64,000 nt of DNA from Chitinophaga sancti (GCF_034087045.1 NZ_CP139247.1:2506001-2570000), one strand, 5' to 3'. Numbered from the stretch's first letter, positions 9,411-18,686 are shown. Notes: a model not told the origin generated them from the letters alone. Program-made: numbers and translations.

Positions 9411-9431
9411 GGTAGCCGGATCATAAACCGC
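9394..9431. repeat. 17-bp perfect hairpin
   Basis: Arms 9394-9410 and 9415-9431 are perfect complements with a GGTA loop. The left arm is the third copy of the 46-bp repeat. There is no T-run after it, so it is not a classical terminator, though it could act as a weak one after hisB. Confidence 0.85.
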
Positions 9432-9437
9432 TCCCGA

Positions 9438-9474
9438 GCGAATGATTTCCTGCCTCCGGCAGGAAATCATTCGC
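9438..9474. repeat. 17-bp perfect hairpin
   Basis: Arms 9438-9454 and 9458-9474 are perfect complements with a TCC loop. They are followed by three GCGAGACA direct repeats near 9472, 9493 and 9509. Together with the hairpin at 9394 this fills the gap between hisB and the trp promoter. Confidence 0.85.
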
Positions 9475-9535
9475 GAGACAGGAAAATCACCAGCGAGACA
9501 ATTATCCGCGAGACAGAAAAAAATCTTCCTGAACA

Positions 9536-9567
9536 TTTGTAATTTCAAATAATTCCCCGGATATTTG
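9536..9567 (+). promoter_or_regulatory. Putative trp operon promoter
   Basis: A TTTG (9536-9539) lies 20 bases before GATATTTG (9560-9567), close to the Bacteroidota pattern of -33 TTTG and -7 TAnnTTTG with one mismatch. The leader peptide starts 27 bases further on. Confidence 0.6.
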
Positions 9568-9593
9568 TTCCGTAAATAGAAATCAAACAAAAC

Positions 9594-9647
9594 ATGACCA
9601 CATTCATTACAAACAATCATTGGCGTTGGCACAATATCAGTTCCTGA
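9594..9647 (+). CDS. Tryptophan operon leader peptide
   Basis: A 17-codon ORF encoding MTTFITNNHWRWHNISS has two Trp codons at 9621-9623 and 9627-9629 and a TGA stop at 9645. It lies between a plausible promoter and an intrinsic terminator directly ahead of trpE. With Trp being the rarest amino acid, a Trp-Arg-Trp core in a short leader strongly indicates attenuation control. Confidence 0.9.
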   Translation: MTTFITNNHWRWHNISS

Positions 9648-9650
9648 TAA

Positions 9651-9728
9651 TGTGTTACAGTGCCATGATCCGTAGTGATCGTATATAATTCGAAGGCTCG
9701 CTGTTACACAGCGGGCCTTCTTCGTTTT
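9651..9728 (+). promoter_or_regulatory. Trp attenuator (antiterminator and terminator)
   Basis: The terminator is a 13-bp stem (9692-9704 with 9708-9720, one G-U) with a 3-base loop, followed by TTCGTTTT. A competing helix pairs 9651-9662 with 9699-9710: 12 positions with one T-T mismatch and one G-U. The left arm starts four bases after the leader stop, so a terminating ribosome would cover it while one stalled on the Trp codons would not. Pairing was done by eye. Confidence 0.85.
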
Positions 9729-9747
9729 AATACCTAATCAAAATCAA

Positions 9748-11154
9748 ATGGGTAGTATTCAAGTAAAATCAAGATCAAAGCAAATGCTGGCAGATGTATT
9801 CACCCCTGTGGGCATCTACCTGCGTCTTCGTGACCGGTTCCCTGGCTCCGTACTACTGGAAAGTACCGACTACCGCGCCAGTGAAAACAGCTATTCGTTT
9901 ATCTGTATCAAACCGATCGCAGGCATCGAAGTAACCAGCACTAACGACTTTGAATTCAAGTATCCAAACCTCCCGCCAGAAAGGAAACAACTCAAAAGCC
10001 GCCAAAGCGTTCTCGACGAGCTTCAGAAGTTCCTCAGCAACTTCTCTTTCGCTGACAAACCAGTTCTGCCCGTCGTTCACAGCTTATTTGGCTACAGTAC
10101 TTTCGACTCCGTACAATTCTTCGAAACAATAGAATTCAACAAGAATAAAGCAAACGGGAACACCATTCCCCTCATGCGCTATCGTTTCTATCAATACGTG
10201 ATCGTCATCAACCACTTCAAAGATGAACTGTATCTCTGCGAAAACAGTGTAGATGGCCTGGACAGCGACTTTGAACTGATAGAATCACTGATCCGCTCGA
10301 AAGATGTACCGAACTACCACTTCACGGCTACAGGAGATGAGCAGAGCAATATGACCGATGAGCAGTATATGGCAATTGTTGAAAAAGGTAAACAACACTG
10401 CTTCAGAGGAGATGTCTTCCAGGTAGTATTATCCCGCGCTTTCAACCAATCCTTCAAAGGCGACGAATTCAACGTCTACCGCGCACTCCGCTCCATCAAC
10501 CCTTCCCCATATCTCTTCTTCTTCGATTACGGCGATTACAAATTAATGGGTTCTTCTCCCGAAGCCCAGCTTATCATCAAAGATGGTAAAGCCACCATTC
10601 ACCCGATAGCAGGCACTTTCCGTCGAACCGGCAATGATGAGGAAGACCGTAAACTGGCAAAATTACTGCTGGAAGATCCAAAGGAAAATGCAGAACATGT
10701 AATGCTGGTCGATCTGGCACGTAATGACCTGAGCCGCCTTGCTACTGATGTAGTCGTAGACTCTTACCGCAATATCCAATATTACTCTCACGTCATCCAC
10801 CTGGTAAGCGAAGTATCCGGCAAGGTACAGAAGGGCAATCCTTTCTCCCTGCTGGCAGCTACTTTCCCTGCAGGTACCCTGTCCGGCGCACCGAAATACA
10901 GAGCCATGCAGATCATTGACGAATACGAACCTACACAACGTGGTTTCTATGGTGGATGTATCGGTTCCGTTGGTTTCAACGGCGACTTTAACCATGCTAT
11001 CATGATCCGCAGCATCCTGAGCAAATCAAATGTCCTGTATTATCAGGCAGGTGCCGGTGTGGTTGCAAAGTCCGTAGCCGAATCGGAAAAAGATGAAGTG
11101 AACAATAAACTGAATGCATTAAAACAGGCCATTCTGTTGGCACAAAAAATCTGA
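9748..11154 (+). CDS. trpE: Anthranilate synthase component I
   Basis: The 468-residue enzyme converts chorismate and ammonia (from TrpG) to anthranilate, the committed step to tryptophan. The N-terminal LLES motif (residues 36-39), the usual site of tryptophan feedback binding, is intact. The C-terminal chorismate-binding domain shows FQVVLSR, PSPYLFFFDYG, IAGTFRRTG, VDLARNDLSR and AGTLSGAPK. Its start lies 27 bases after the attenuator stem. trpG follows after one base. Confidence 0.97.
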   Translation: MGSIQVKSRSKQMLADVFTPVGIYLRLRDRFPGSVLLESTDYRASENSYSFICIKPIAGIEVTSTNDFEFKYPNLPPERKQLKSRQSVLDELQKFLSNFSFADKPVLPVVHSLFGYSTFDSVQFFETIEFNKNKANGNTIPLMRYRFYQYVIVINHFKDELYLCENSVDGLDSDFELIESLIRSKDVPNYHFTATGDEQSNMTDEQYMAIVEKGKQHCFRGDVFQVVLSRAFNQSFKGDEFNVYRALRSINPSPYLFFFDYGDYKLMGSSPEAQLIIKDGKATIHPIAGTFRRTGNDEEDRKLAKLLLEDPKENAEHVMLVDLARNDLSRLATDVVVDSYRNIQYYSHVIHLVSEVSGKVQKGNPFSLLAATFPAGTLSGAPKYRAMQIIDEYEPTQRGFYGGCIGSVGFNGDFNHAIMIRSILSKSNVLYYQAGAGVVAKSVAESEKDEVNNKLNALKQAILLAQKI

Positions 11155-11155
11155 C

Positions 11156-11725
11156 ATGAACATTCTTGTGTTTGATAACTACGACTCTTTTACATATAAC
11201 CTGGTACACCTGGTGGAGAAGATCATCAACGGCAAAGTCAGTGTATTCCGTAATGATGAAATTCCATTGGAGAAAGTAAAAGACTATGATAAGATTATTC
11301 TCTCTCCCGGTCCTGGTATTCCGGAAGAAGCAGGTATGCTGCTGCCCCTGATCAAAGAATATGCGGCTACCAAATCCATATTCGGCGTATGCCTCGGCCA
11401 GCAGGCCATAGGCGAAGCTTTTGGTGCCAGTCTCATCAACCTGAAAGATGTATACCACGGCGTAGCCACCCCTGTAAACATCATCAACAGGGAAGGCAGA
11501 TTATTTAACGGACTCCCCGACCAGCTCGAAGTTGGCAGATACCACTCCTGGGTAGTAGATGAAAAAACATTGCCATCCAGCCTTACCGTTACTGCAAAGG
11601 ACGACAACGGCTATATCATGGCACTGCAACATCAGCAATATGATGTGAGCGGCGTACAGTTTCACCCTGAAAGTGTACTTACACCGGAAGGGGAAAAGAT
11701 CATCCGTAACTGGTTAAATGCATAA
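11156..11725 (+). CDS. trpG: Anthranilate synthase glutamine amidotransferase subunit
   Basis: This 189-residue class I glutamine amidotransferase delivers ammonia to TrpE. The catalytic triad is visible: Cys79 in GVCLGQQAIGE, and His170 and Glu172 in VQFHPESVLTPEG. The SPGPG motif lies at residues 50-54. It could also serve p-aminobenzoate synthase, as TrpG/PabA proteins often do, but the location within the trp operon favours TrpG. Confidence 0.96.
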   Translation: MNILVFDNYDSFTYNLVHLVEKIINGKVSVFRNDEIPLEKVKDYDKIILSPGPGIPEEAGMLLPLIKEYAATKSIFGVCLGQQAIGEAFGASLINLKDVYHGVATPVNIINREGRLFNGLPDQLEVGRYHSWVVDEKTLPSSLTVTAKDDNGYIMALQHQQYDVSGVQFHPESVLTPEGEKIIRNWLNA

Positions 11726-11736
11726 ATCCCGGGATT

Positions 11737-12732
11737 ATGAAAAAGATACTGAATTACCTTTTTGAACATAAAACATTCACCCGCAGCGCAGCCAAGGAGA
11801 TCCTGATCGGTATTTCCAAGGGGATGTACAATGAAAGCGAACTCGCTGCTTTCATGACCGTATACCTCATGCGCAGCATCACTGTAGATGAACTGCTCGG
11901 CTTTCGCGATGCCCTGCTGGAACTCTGCATCCCTGTCAACCTGAATGGCTACAATGTACTGGACATTGTAGGTACAGGTGGCGATGGTAAAAACTCTTTC
12001 AATATCAGTACCCTGTCCTGCTTTATCGTAGCAGGTGCCGGTGGTAAAGTGGCCAAGCATGGTAACGTAGGAGTATCTACGATCAGCGGCGCCTCAAACC
12101 TGATGGAGACGGCTGGTTATAAATTTAAGAACGACGATGCGAAGCTGCGTACAGAACTGGAAGAATCCGGTGTTTGTTTTCTGCACGCACCGCTGTTCCA
12201 CCCGGCACTGAAAAATGTAGCAGGTGTACGTCGTCAGTTGGGTGTACGCACCTTCTTCAACGTACTCGGTCCATTGGTGAATCCAGCTTTTGCACAGCAC
12301 CAGTTGATTGGGGTATATAGCCTGGAACTGGCCCGTGTATATAACTACCTGTTTCAGCAGACGGACAAGCAATATGCTATCGTGCATAGCCTGGACGGAT
12401 ATGATGAAATCTCGCTGACCTCTGATACCCGCGTCATCACCAACAAAGGTGAGCGTGACTGGACGCCTGAGCAGCTGGGTAAACGCAAGGTTTTCCCTGA
12501 AGATATTTACGGAGGCAACTCTATTGAAGAAGCCGCCAAAATCTTTATGAAAATTTTAAAGGGCGAAGGTACCTGGGCACAGAATGCGGTGGTCATGGCG
12601 AATGCCGCTATGGGCTTGCATACGCTGGGCAATTACCCAACGTACGAAGAATGTTTCCTGGCAGCTGTAGAGTCGCTGGAATCCGGTGCCGCACACAATT
12701 CTTTTAAGAAGTTGATAAGTTTGCAGTCATGA
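11737..12732 (+). CDS. trpD: Anthranilate phosphoribosyltransferase
   Basis: The 331-residue enzyme transfers the phosphoribosyl group of PRPP to anthranilate. It has the PRPP-binding GTGGDGKNSFNIST (from residue 79), KHGNVGVST and the FNVLGPLVNPA segment. The stop overlaps the trpC ATG by four bases (ATGA). The length is normal and no fusion to TrpG is present. Confidence 0.97.
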   Translation: MKKILNYLFEHKTFTRSAAKEILIGISKGMYNESELAAFMTVYLMRSITVDELLGFRDALLELCIPVNLNGYNVLDIVGTGGDGKNSFNISTLSCFIVAGAGGKVAKHGNVGVSTISGASNLMETAGYKFKNDDAKLRTELEESGVCFLHAPLFHPALKNVAGVRRQLGVRTFFNVLGPLVNPAFAQHQLIGVYSLELARVYNYLFQQTDKQYAIVHSLDGYDEISLTSDTRVITNKGERDWTPEQLGKRKVFPEDIYGGNSIEEAAKIFMKILKGEGTWAQNAVVMANAAMGLHTLGNYPTYEECFLAAVESLESGAAHNSFKKLISLQS

Positions 12733-13529
12733 AAAATATCCTTACTGAAATAGTCGCACATAAACATGTAGAAGTGGCCGCGCGTAAACTGCAACGCCCG
12801 GTAGCCGAGCTGGAACAGTCATCTGCCTTTAAACGGGAGCCTTTGTCATTGTCCGGCTTTCTGTTGAACCCTGAGAAAACAGGTATCATCGCAGAATTCA
12901 AAAGGAAGTCCCCTTCCAAGGGGCTGATCAATGGCACTGCCACCGTACATGATGTGACCATGGCCTATACCCGCTATGGGGCTTCTGGTCTGTCAGTATT
13001 GACAGATGAGCAGTTCTTTGGTGGTAGTTCTGACGATCTGGTACAGGCGCGTGCAGTGAATAATATTCCTGTGCTGAGAAAAGATTTTGTGATCGATGAA
13101 TACCAGATACTGGAAGCAAAGGCAATTGGTGCGGATGTTATTTTGCTGATTGCAGAATGTCTTACAAAAGAAGAAGTAGCACGATTAGCTGCCTTTGCAC
13201 ACAACATAGGACTGGAAGTACTGCTGGAAGTACACAGTGGCGATCAGCTGGACAAGGTGACAGATCATATTCAGAACGTAGGTGTGAACAACCGTGACCT
13301 CACTACTTTCAGGGTAGATTTCAACCGCAGTTGTGAACTGGCGTCACAGATCCCTGCCGGCAAATGTAAGGTAGCGGAAAGCGGTATCAGCAACACGGAT
13401 AATATTGTGACGTTGAAGAAAGCCGGTTTTAATGGTTTCCTCATTGGCGAACACTTTATGAAGACAGAAAATCCTGCAAGGGCATTTGAAAACTTTGTAA
13501 CGGAGCTGTCCGGTAAACTGAAAGGATAA
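12729..13529 (+). CDS. trpC: Indole-3-glycerol phosphate synthase
   Basis: The 266-residue TIM-barrel enzyme closes the indole ring by decarboxylation of CdRP. Signatures: IIAEFKRKSPSKG with catalytic lysines, LSVLTDEQFFGGS, LRKDFVIDEYQI, GVNNRDLTTF and VAESGI. It stands alone rather than being fused to TrpF. trpF begins on the next base after the stop. Confidence 0.97.
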   Translation: MKNILTEIVAHKHVEVAARKLQRPVAELEQSSAFKREPLSLSGFLLNPEKTGIIAEFKRKSPSKGLINGTATVHDVTMAYTRYGASGLSVLTDEQFFGGSSDDLVQARAVNNIPVLRKDFVIDEYQILEAKAIGADVILLIAECLTKEEVARLAAFAHNIGLEVLLEVHSGDQLDKVTDHIQNVGVNNRDLTTFRVDFNRSCELASQIPAGKCKVAESGISNTDNIVTLKKAGFNGFLIGEHFMKTENPARAFENFVTELSGKLKG

Positions 13530-14150
13530 ATGATGCAACTGAAAGTATGCGGTATCACCAGAAAAGAAGACCTGGATAAACTGGTCGAACTGGGTGTACA
13601 CTATGCCGGCTTTATCTTTTATGAGAAATCGCCCCGTTTTGTAGGGAATAGACTGGATGCCCGCACCGTGCGCGAAACGAAAGGGATCCTGAAAGTAGGC
13701 GTGTTTGTAAATGCACCATTGGAGCAGGTAAAACAGCTCATCGGCAGTTATGGACTGCACCTGGTACAATTGCATGGCGACGAAGATCCTGCATACTGTG
13801 CAGCATTGCAGTCATTGGTGCCTGTGATCAGGGCTTTCAGGATTGGTGAGGATGTGAACTGGGATACACTGGCAGCGTATGTACCTGTGACCAACTACTT
13901 CCTGTTTGACACCGCTGCCGGTAAGGCGTATGGTGGTACAGGCAGGTTGTTTAACTGGGAGTTGCTGCACACCTATCCATTCGATCATCCGTTTTTCCTC
14001 AGTGGCGGCATTGGCCCTGAGCAGCTGGAAGACCTGCTGGCATTTGAACACCCGGCATTGTTTGCAGCTGATGTGAACAGTAAATTTGAGACTGCACCAG
14101 GAGTGAAAGATATGGTGAGCGTGCAGCAGTTCTCCATAAAGATTTTATAA
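13530..14150 (+). CDS. trpF: Phosphoribosylanthranilate isomerase
   Basis: The 206-residue (beta/alpha)8 enzyme performs the Amadori rearrangement of phosphoribosylanthranilate. It has the catalytic Cys in LKVCGITRKEDL, the loop GVFVN, VQLHGDE, the Asp in FLFDTAAGKAYGGTG and FLSGGIGPEQ. ATG at 13530 and ATG at 13533 are both possible starts. A dedicated TrpF together with a separate HisA makes a bifunctional PriA-type enzyme unnecessary here. Confidence 0.96.
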   Translation: MMQLKVCGITRKEDLDKLVELGVHYAGFIFYEKSPRFVGNRLDARTVRETKGILKVGVFVNAPLEQVKQLIGSYGLHLVQLHGDEDPAYCAALQSLVPVIRAFRIGEDVNWDTLAAYVPVTNYFLFDTAAGKAYGGTGRLFNWELLHTYPFDHPFFLSGGIGPEQLEDLLAFEHPALFAADVNSKFETAPGVKDMVSVQQFSIKIL

Positions 14151-14171
14151 AATTATTTAAAATAATCAAGC

Positions 14172-15383
14172 ATGAAGATCGCTGACAATACGCTGGGCTT
14201 ACCCTATCATGTAGATGAAAAAGGCTTCTATGGCCGTTTTGGCGGTGCCTATGTGCCAGAGATGCTCTTCCCGAACGTGGATGAGTTACAAAAAAGGTAC
14301 CTGGAAATTCTGCGTGAACCGAGCTTCCAGCAGGAGTTTGAACAATTGCTGCGGGATTATGTAGGTCGTCCTTCTCCTTTATATTTTGCGAAGCGCCTCT
14401 CTGAAAAATATGGTGCACAGATCTACCTGAAAAGGGAAGACCTGAACCATACAGGTGCACATAAGGTAAACAATACAATCGGTCAGATCCTGCTGGCAAA
14501 GCGACTGGGCAAAACCCGCATCATCGCTGAAACCGGTGCAGGTCAGCACGGGGTAGCGACAGCTACAGTGTGTGCCCTGATGAATATGGAATGTGTGATC
14601 TACATGGGTAGCATCGACATCCAGCGCCAGGCGCCGAACGTAGCACGTATGAAAATGCTGGGTGCTACAGTAGTAGCTGCTACCAGTGGTAGTCAAACAC
14701 TGAAAGATGCGTGTAACGAAGCTATCCGTGACTGGATCAATAATCCTGTCACTACCCATTACATACTGGGTACAGCAGCAGGTCCTCATCCATATCCTGA
14801 TATGGTGACCCGTTTTCAATCCGTGATCAGCGAAGAGATCCGCAAACAGCTGGAAGAAAAAACCGGCAATCCGAATCCGGATTATGTAGTGGCCTGTATA
14901 GGTGGGGGGAGCAATGCTGCCGGTACATATTATCACTTCCTGAACGAACCGGATGTAAAGATCATTGCAGTGGAAGCTGCGGGCAAAGGGGTACATTCCG
15001 GACACTCTGCAGCCACTACGCAACTGGGTAAACTGGGTATCATCCATGCTGCGAAAACACTGCTGATGCAGACAGACGACGGACAGATTACTGAGCCATA
15101 TTCCATTTCCGCAGGTCTGGACTATCCGGGTATTGGTCCATTGCATGCACATTTGTATGAAACCGGCCGTGGTACTTTCCTGGCTGCAACAGATGATGAA
15201 GCGCTGCAGGCAGCTTATGAGCTAACCCGACTGGAAGGCATTATCCCTGCACTGGAATCCAGCCACGCACTGGCGAAACTGGGTGAAATTCCTTTCAAAC
15301 CATCAGATGTTGTAGTCGTATGCCTGAGTGGTCGTGGTGACAAGGATATGGAAACATACATTCGTAATCTGCCCAATAAATAA
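14172..15383 (+). CDS. trpB: Tryptophan synthase beta chain
   Basis: This 403-residue PLP enzyme condenses indole with serine. The PLP lysine is Lys98 in HTGAHKVNN; the phosphate-binding glycine loop is [10 protein letters not shown] (about residue 245); [12 protein letters not shown] and [11 protein letters not shown] are typical TrpB1 segments, meaning it should pair with the TrpA encoded 8 bases downstream. Length and motifs are those of the canonical enzyme rather than TrpB2. Confidence 0.98.
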   Translation: MKIADNTLGLPYHVDEKGFYGRFGGAYVPEMLFPNVDELQKRYLEILREPSFQQEFEQLLRDYVGRPSPLYFAKRLSEKYGAQIYLKREDLNHTGAHKVNNTIGQILLAKRLGKTRIIAETGAGQHGVATATVCALMNMECVIYMGSIDIQRQAPNVARMKMLGATVVAATSGSQTLKDACNEAIRDWINNPVTTHYILGTAAGPHPYPDMVTRFQSVISEEIRKQLEEKTGNPNPDYVVACIGGGSNAAGTYYHFLNEPDVKIIAVEAAGKGVHSGHSAATTQLGKLGIIHAAKTLLMQTDDGQITEPYSISAGLDYPGIGPLHAHLYETGRGTFLAATDDEALQAAYELTRLEGIIPALESSHALAKLGEIPFKPSDVVVVCLSGRGDKDMETYIRNLPNK

Positions 15384-15391
15384 ATTATTTT

Positions 15392-16162
15392 ATGAGCAAT
15401 CGTATAGATCAGTTATTTGCCAGTAAAAAAAACGGTATTCTCAATATATACTGCACAGCAGGTTTCCCGGAATTGAATGATACACTGCCAGTGATGACGG
15501 CGCTGCAACAGCATGGTGCAGACCTGATAGAACTGGGTATGCCTTTCTCCGATCCACTGGCCGATGGTCCGGTGATACAGGAGAGCAGCACCCGCGCTAT
15601 CAAAAATGGGATGGGACTTCGTGTATTGTTTGAGCAATTGAAAGACTTCAGGAAAAGCATTCATGTACCTGTGATCCTCATGGGGTACCTGAACCCGGTT
15701 TTGCTGTATGGTATTGAAGCTTTCTGCCAGAAATGTGCTGAAGTAGGGATAGATGGTCTGATCCTGCCTGACCTGCCAATGGACGAGTACGAAAATGAAT
15801 ATAAAGCGGTCTTTGAACATTACGGTTTGCACCTGATTTTCCTGGTGACACCAGAAACGAGCGAAGCACGCATCCGTAAGATCGACAGCCTGAGCAAAGG
15901 ATTTATTTACGCTGTATCATCTTCCTCTACCACTGGTACAGACAAGAATATGGGCCACCAGCAGGCATATTTCGAAAGACTTGAAAAGTTGCAGTTAAAG
16001 AACCCTGTATTGATCGGGTTTGGTGTCAAAGATAAAGCTACCTTTGCGGCGGCCTGTGCACACAGCAATGGTGCAATTATAGGTACTGCCTTTATCCGCG
16101 CTATAGAAAATGCGACCAATATCGACACTGCTGTCAAAGACTTTATCAGCAGCGTAAAATAG
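15392..16162 (+). CDS. trpA: Tryptophan synthase alpha chain
   Basis: The 256-residue TIM-barrel subunit cleaves indole-3-glycerol phosphate to indole and G3P. The catalytic Glu lies in ADLIELGMPFSDPLADGP, the Asp in GLILPDLP, and the phosphate site in VLIGFGVKDK. Only five bases separate its stop from hisH, with no terminator or promoter, so the following his genes should be on the same transcript. Confidence 0.97.
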   Translation: MSNRIDQLFASKKNGILNIYCTAGFPELNDTLPVMTALQQHGADLIELGMPFSDPLADGPVIQESSTRAIKNGMGLRVLFEQLKDFRKSIHVPVILMGYLNPVLLYGIEAFCQKCAEVGIDGLILPDLPMDEYENEYKAVFEHYGLHLIFLVTPETSEARIRKIDSLSKGFIYAVSSSSTTGTDKNMGHQQAYFERLEKLQLKNPVLIGFGVKDKATFAAACAHSNGAIIGTAFIRAIENATNIDTAVKDFISSVK

Positions 16163-16167
16163 TTTTT

Positions 16168-16764
16168 ATGAAAACGGTAATCATCAAGTACAACGCCGGT
16201 AATATCCGCTCTGTATTATTTGCACTGGACCGCATTGGCGTGGAAGGTGTGGTTACAGATAACCCGGACGAAATCCGTGCTGCAGACAGGGTGATCTTTC
16301 CAGGAGTAGGAGAGGCGAGCACCGCCATGAACTACCTGAAAGAAAGAAAGCTCGACCTCCTCATCAGGGACCTGAAGCAACCTACTTTGGGTATTTGCCT
16401 GGGTATGCAGCTGATGTGTAAGCACTCAGAAGAAAATAATACACCCTGCCTCGGAATTTTCGATGTGGAAGTAAAGAAATTCCAGTCACCGGTAGACAAC
16501 CTGCTGAAGATCCCACAGATCGGCTGGAACAATATTACAGGATTGTACAGCGCTATCTTTGAGCATGTGCGTGAAAACAGTTACATGTACTTTGTACACA
16601 GCTACTATGCGGCCCTGAGCGCAGATACAGTAGCGACTACGAACTATGTGATCAACTACAGCAGCGCCCTGCAGAAAGATAATTTTTATGCGGTACAGTT
16701 CCACCCGGAAAAGTCAGCAGATGGAGGACAGCAAATTCTGGAAAACTTCCTGAAGATCCAATAA
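16168..16764 (+). CDS. hisH: Imidazole glycerol phosphate synthase, glutamine amidotransferase subunit
   Basis: The 198-residue glutaminase supplies ammonia to HisF. The triad is Cys77 in GICLGMQLMC, and His179 and Glu181 in VQFHPEKSADGG. The oxyanion-strand motif FPGVGEA and the IPQIGWNNI segment are present. It begins five bases after trpA and is followed after three bases by the GNAT-hisA fusion. Confidence 0.97.
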   Translation: MKTVIIKYNAGNIRSVLFALDRIGVEGVVTDNPDEIRAADRVIFPGVGEASTAMNYLKERKLDLLIRDLKQPTLGICLGMQLMCKHSEENNTPCLGIFDVEVKKFQSPVDNLLKIPQIGWNNITGLYSAIFEHVRENSYMYFVHSYYAALSADTVATTNYVINYSSALQKDNFYAVQFHPEKSADGGQQILENFLKIQ

Positions 16765-16767
16765 ACA

Positions 16768-17910
16768 ATGCAGGTAAGAAGAATCAATACAGTCGATACA
16801 CTCACCCTGCGCAGGGATGTGCTGTATCCTGATCAGTCGCTGGATGCCGTGAAGGTAGAAGGTGATGATGATGGCCTGCACTTTGGATTGTTTGAACAAT
16901 CTACACTAGTCGGTGTCATTTCTTTGTTCCTGGAGCGGGTAAGCGCCCGTTTTCGCAAGCTGGCTATTTCACCGGCTTGCCAGGGAAAAGGTTATGGGAG
17001 CATATTGTTAGCTCATGTGGAAGACTTTTGTCGCAGGGAACGCATTCCTTCATTGTGGTGCGATGCCCGCGATTCGGCATTTGGCTTCTATGAAAAGAGA
17101 GGCTATGTGTACGACAGTGCGCCTTTTAAAAAAGGAAATAATACATTTCGCAAAATGAAAATTGAACTGGGTCAGGCATCCGCACAAAAATTCAGCGTGA
17201 TTCCGGCAATCGATATTATAGATGGTAAATGTGTTCGCCTCACACAAGGAGATTATGCACAGAAGAAAGTGTATAATGAACATCCGCTGGAGGTGGCGAA
17301 AGAGTTTGAAAGTATTGGCGTGACCCGCCTGCACCTGGTAGACCTGGATGGGGCTAAGAAGGGGAGTGTGGTCAACTGGAAAGTGCTGGAAGCGATTGCT
17401 GGCCATACCAGCCTGGTAGTAGACTTTGGAGGAGGTATCAAGAAAGAAGACGACCTCCGCATTGTGTATGAAAACGGTGCTGCCCTGGCTACTATCGGTT
17501 CTATCGCTGTAAAGGAACCCGAGCTGTTTTTTAGCTGGGTGAAAGCGTATGGTGCAGACAAGATTTTCCTGGGTGCAGATGTAAAAGAAGAAAAGATCGC
17601 AGTAGGAGGTTGGCTGGAAACGACTGACCTGACTATTTACGATTTCCTGGAATCTAATATCAAAGAAGGTGTGCATCACATCTTCTGTACAGATATCGCG
17701 AAAGACGGTTTGCTGCAGGGGCCTTCCATCCCACTGTACAAAAAGATCCTGGAGCGTTTTCCCAACATTGACTTTGTAGCCAGCGGTGGTGTGAGCAATA
17801 TGGAAGATATCTATGCACTGCAGGAAGCAGGTTGCAATGGTGTGATCGTAGGGAAAGCGATCTATGAAGGAAAGATCTCAATGGAAGAGTTGAAACAATT
17901 AATGAAGTAA
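16768..17910 (+). CDS. hisA: GNAT acetyltransferase-HisA fusion (ProFAR isomerase)
   Basis: The 380-residue protein has two parts. Residues 1 to about 135 form a GNAT-type N-acetyltransferase: FRKLAISPACQGKGYGSILL is motif A with its Q-G-K-G-Y-G acetyl-CoA loop, and AFGFYEKRGY is motif B. Residues about 142-380 are a complete HisA barrel: SVIPAIDIIDGKCVRL with catalytic Asp149, VDLDGAKKG, VDFGGGI, DIAKDG and VASGGV. HisA isomerises ProFAR to PRFAR. The frame runs through the junction without a stop. An internal ATG at 17155 (residue 130) could in principle make HisA alone. The acetyltransferase substrate is unknown. The fusion is unusual for HisA. Confidence 0.92.
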   Translation: MQVRRINTVDTLTLRRDVLYPDQSLDAVKVEGDDDGLHFGLFEQSTLVGVISLFLERVSARFRKLAISPACQGKGYGSILLAHVEDFCRRERIPSLWCDARDSAFGFYEKRGYVYDSAPFKKGNNTFRKMKIELGQASAQKFSVIPAIDIIDGKCVRLTQGDYAQKKVYNEHPLEVAKEFESIGVTRLHLVDLDGAKKGSVVNWKVLEAIAGHTSLVVDFGGGIKKEDDLRIVYENGAALATIGSIAVKEPELFFSWVKAYGADKIFLGADVKEEKIAVGGWLETTDLTIYDFLESNIKEGVHHIFCTDIAKDGLLQGPSIPLYKKILERFPNIDFVASGGVSNMEDIYALQEAGCNGVIVGKAIYEGKISMEELKQLMK

Positions 17911-17922
17911 ACAACACAAGCC

Positions 17923-18678
17923 ATGTTGACAAAACGTATCATACCTTGTCTGGACATCAAAGATGGCCGCACAGTAAAAGGGGTGAACTTTGAAAATATC
18001 CGCGATGCGGGGGATCCGATCGAATTGGGTGCCCTGTATGCGCAACAGGGAGCGGATGAACTGGTATTCCTGGACATCACTGCTACCAACGAGCGTCGTA
18101 AGACCCTCTCTGAACTGGTAAGAAGTATTGCCAGGCATGTAAACATCCCGTTTACAGTAGGAGGGGGCATCTCATCAGTAGAAGATGTAAGTGTATTGCT
18201 GCAGAACGGTGCTGATAAGATCTCAGTAAATACTTCTGCTTTCAGGCGTCCTGAGCTGGTCGATGAACTGGCAAGGGAATTTGGCAGTCAGTGTGTGGTA
18301 CTGGCGATCGATACCCGTTTTGAAGACGGGGATTGGTATGTGTACCTGAATGGTGGCCGTGTGAAAACGGATGTAAAATGCTATGACTGGGCTAAGGAAG
18401 CGGTGTCAAGAGGAGCGGGCGAGATCCTGCTCACTTCTATGAACAATGACGGTACCAAGCAGGGTTTTGCATTGGACATCACCGGCAAACTGTCGCAGAA
18501 CCTGAATGTACCGATAATTGCCTCCGGAGGCGCTGGTACGATGGAGCACTTTACGGATGTGTTCGAAAATGCCCAGGCCGATGCAGCATTGGCGGCAAGT
18601 ATTTTTCACTATAAAGAAATCGAGATCCCGGCCCTGAAGACATATCTTTATCAAAAAGGTGTGAACATCAGGTTCTAA
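17923..18678 (+). CDS. hisF: Imidazole glycerol phosphate synthase, cyclase subunit
   Basis: The 251-residue barrel turns PRFAR plus ammonia into imidazole glycerol phosphate and AICAR. Both catalytic aspartates are present: Asp11 in [10 protein letters not shown] and Asp130 in [20 protein letters not shown] and [11 protein letters not shown] are the phosphate-binding loops. It follows hisA by 12 bases and partners with HisH. Confidence 0.98.
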   Translation: MLTKRIIPCLDIKDGRTVKGVNFENIRDAGDPIELGALYAQQGADELVFLDITATNERRKTLSELVRSIARHVNIPFTVGGGISSVEDVSVLLQNGADKISVNTSAFRRPELVDELAREFGSQCVVLAIDTRFEDGDWYVYLNGGRVKTDVKCYDWAKEAVSRGAGEILLTSMNNDGTKQGFALDITGKLSQNLNVPIIASGGAGTMEHFTDVFENAQADAALAASIFHYKEIEIPALKTYLYQKGVNIRF

Positions 18679-18686
18679 TAAATAGC

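Noticed and set aside
9295..9474. CRISPR-like array from regularly spaced repeats
   Set aside because: Units are contiguous 46-bp tandem copies with no variable spacers, and there are no cas genes.
14379..15152. 257-residue open frame on the - strand
   Set aside because: Antisense to trpB, with Cys/His-rich shadow composition and no recognisable motif.
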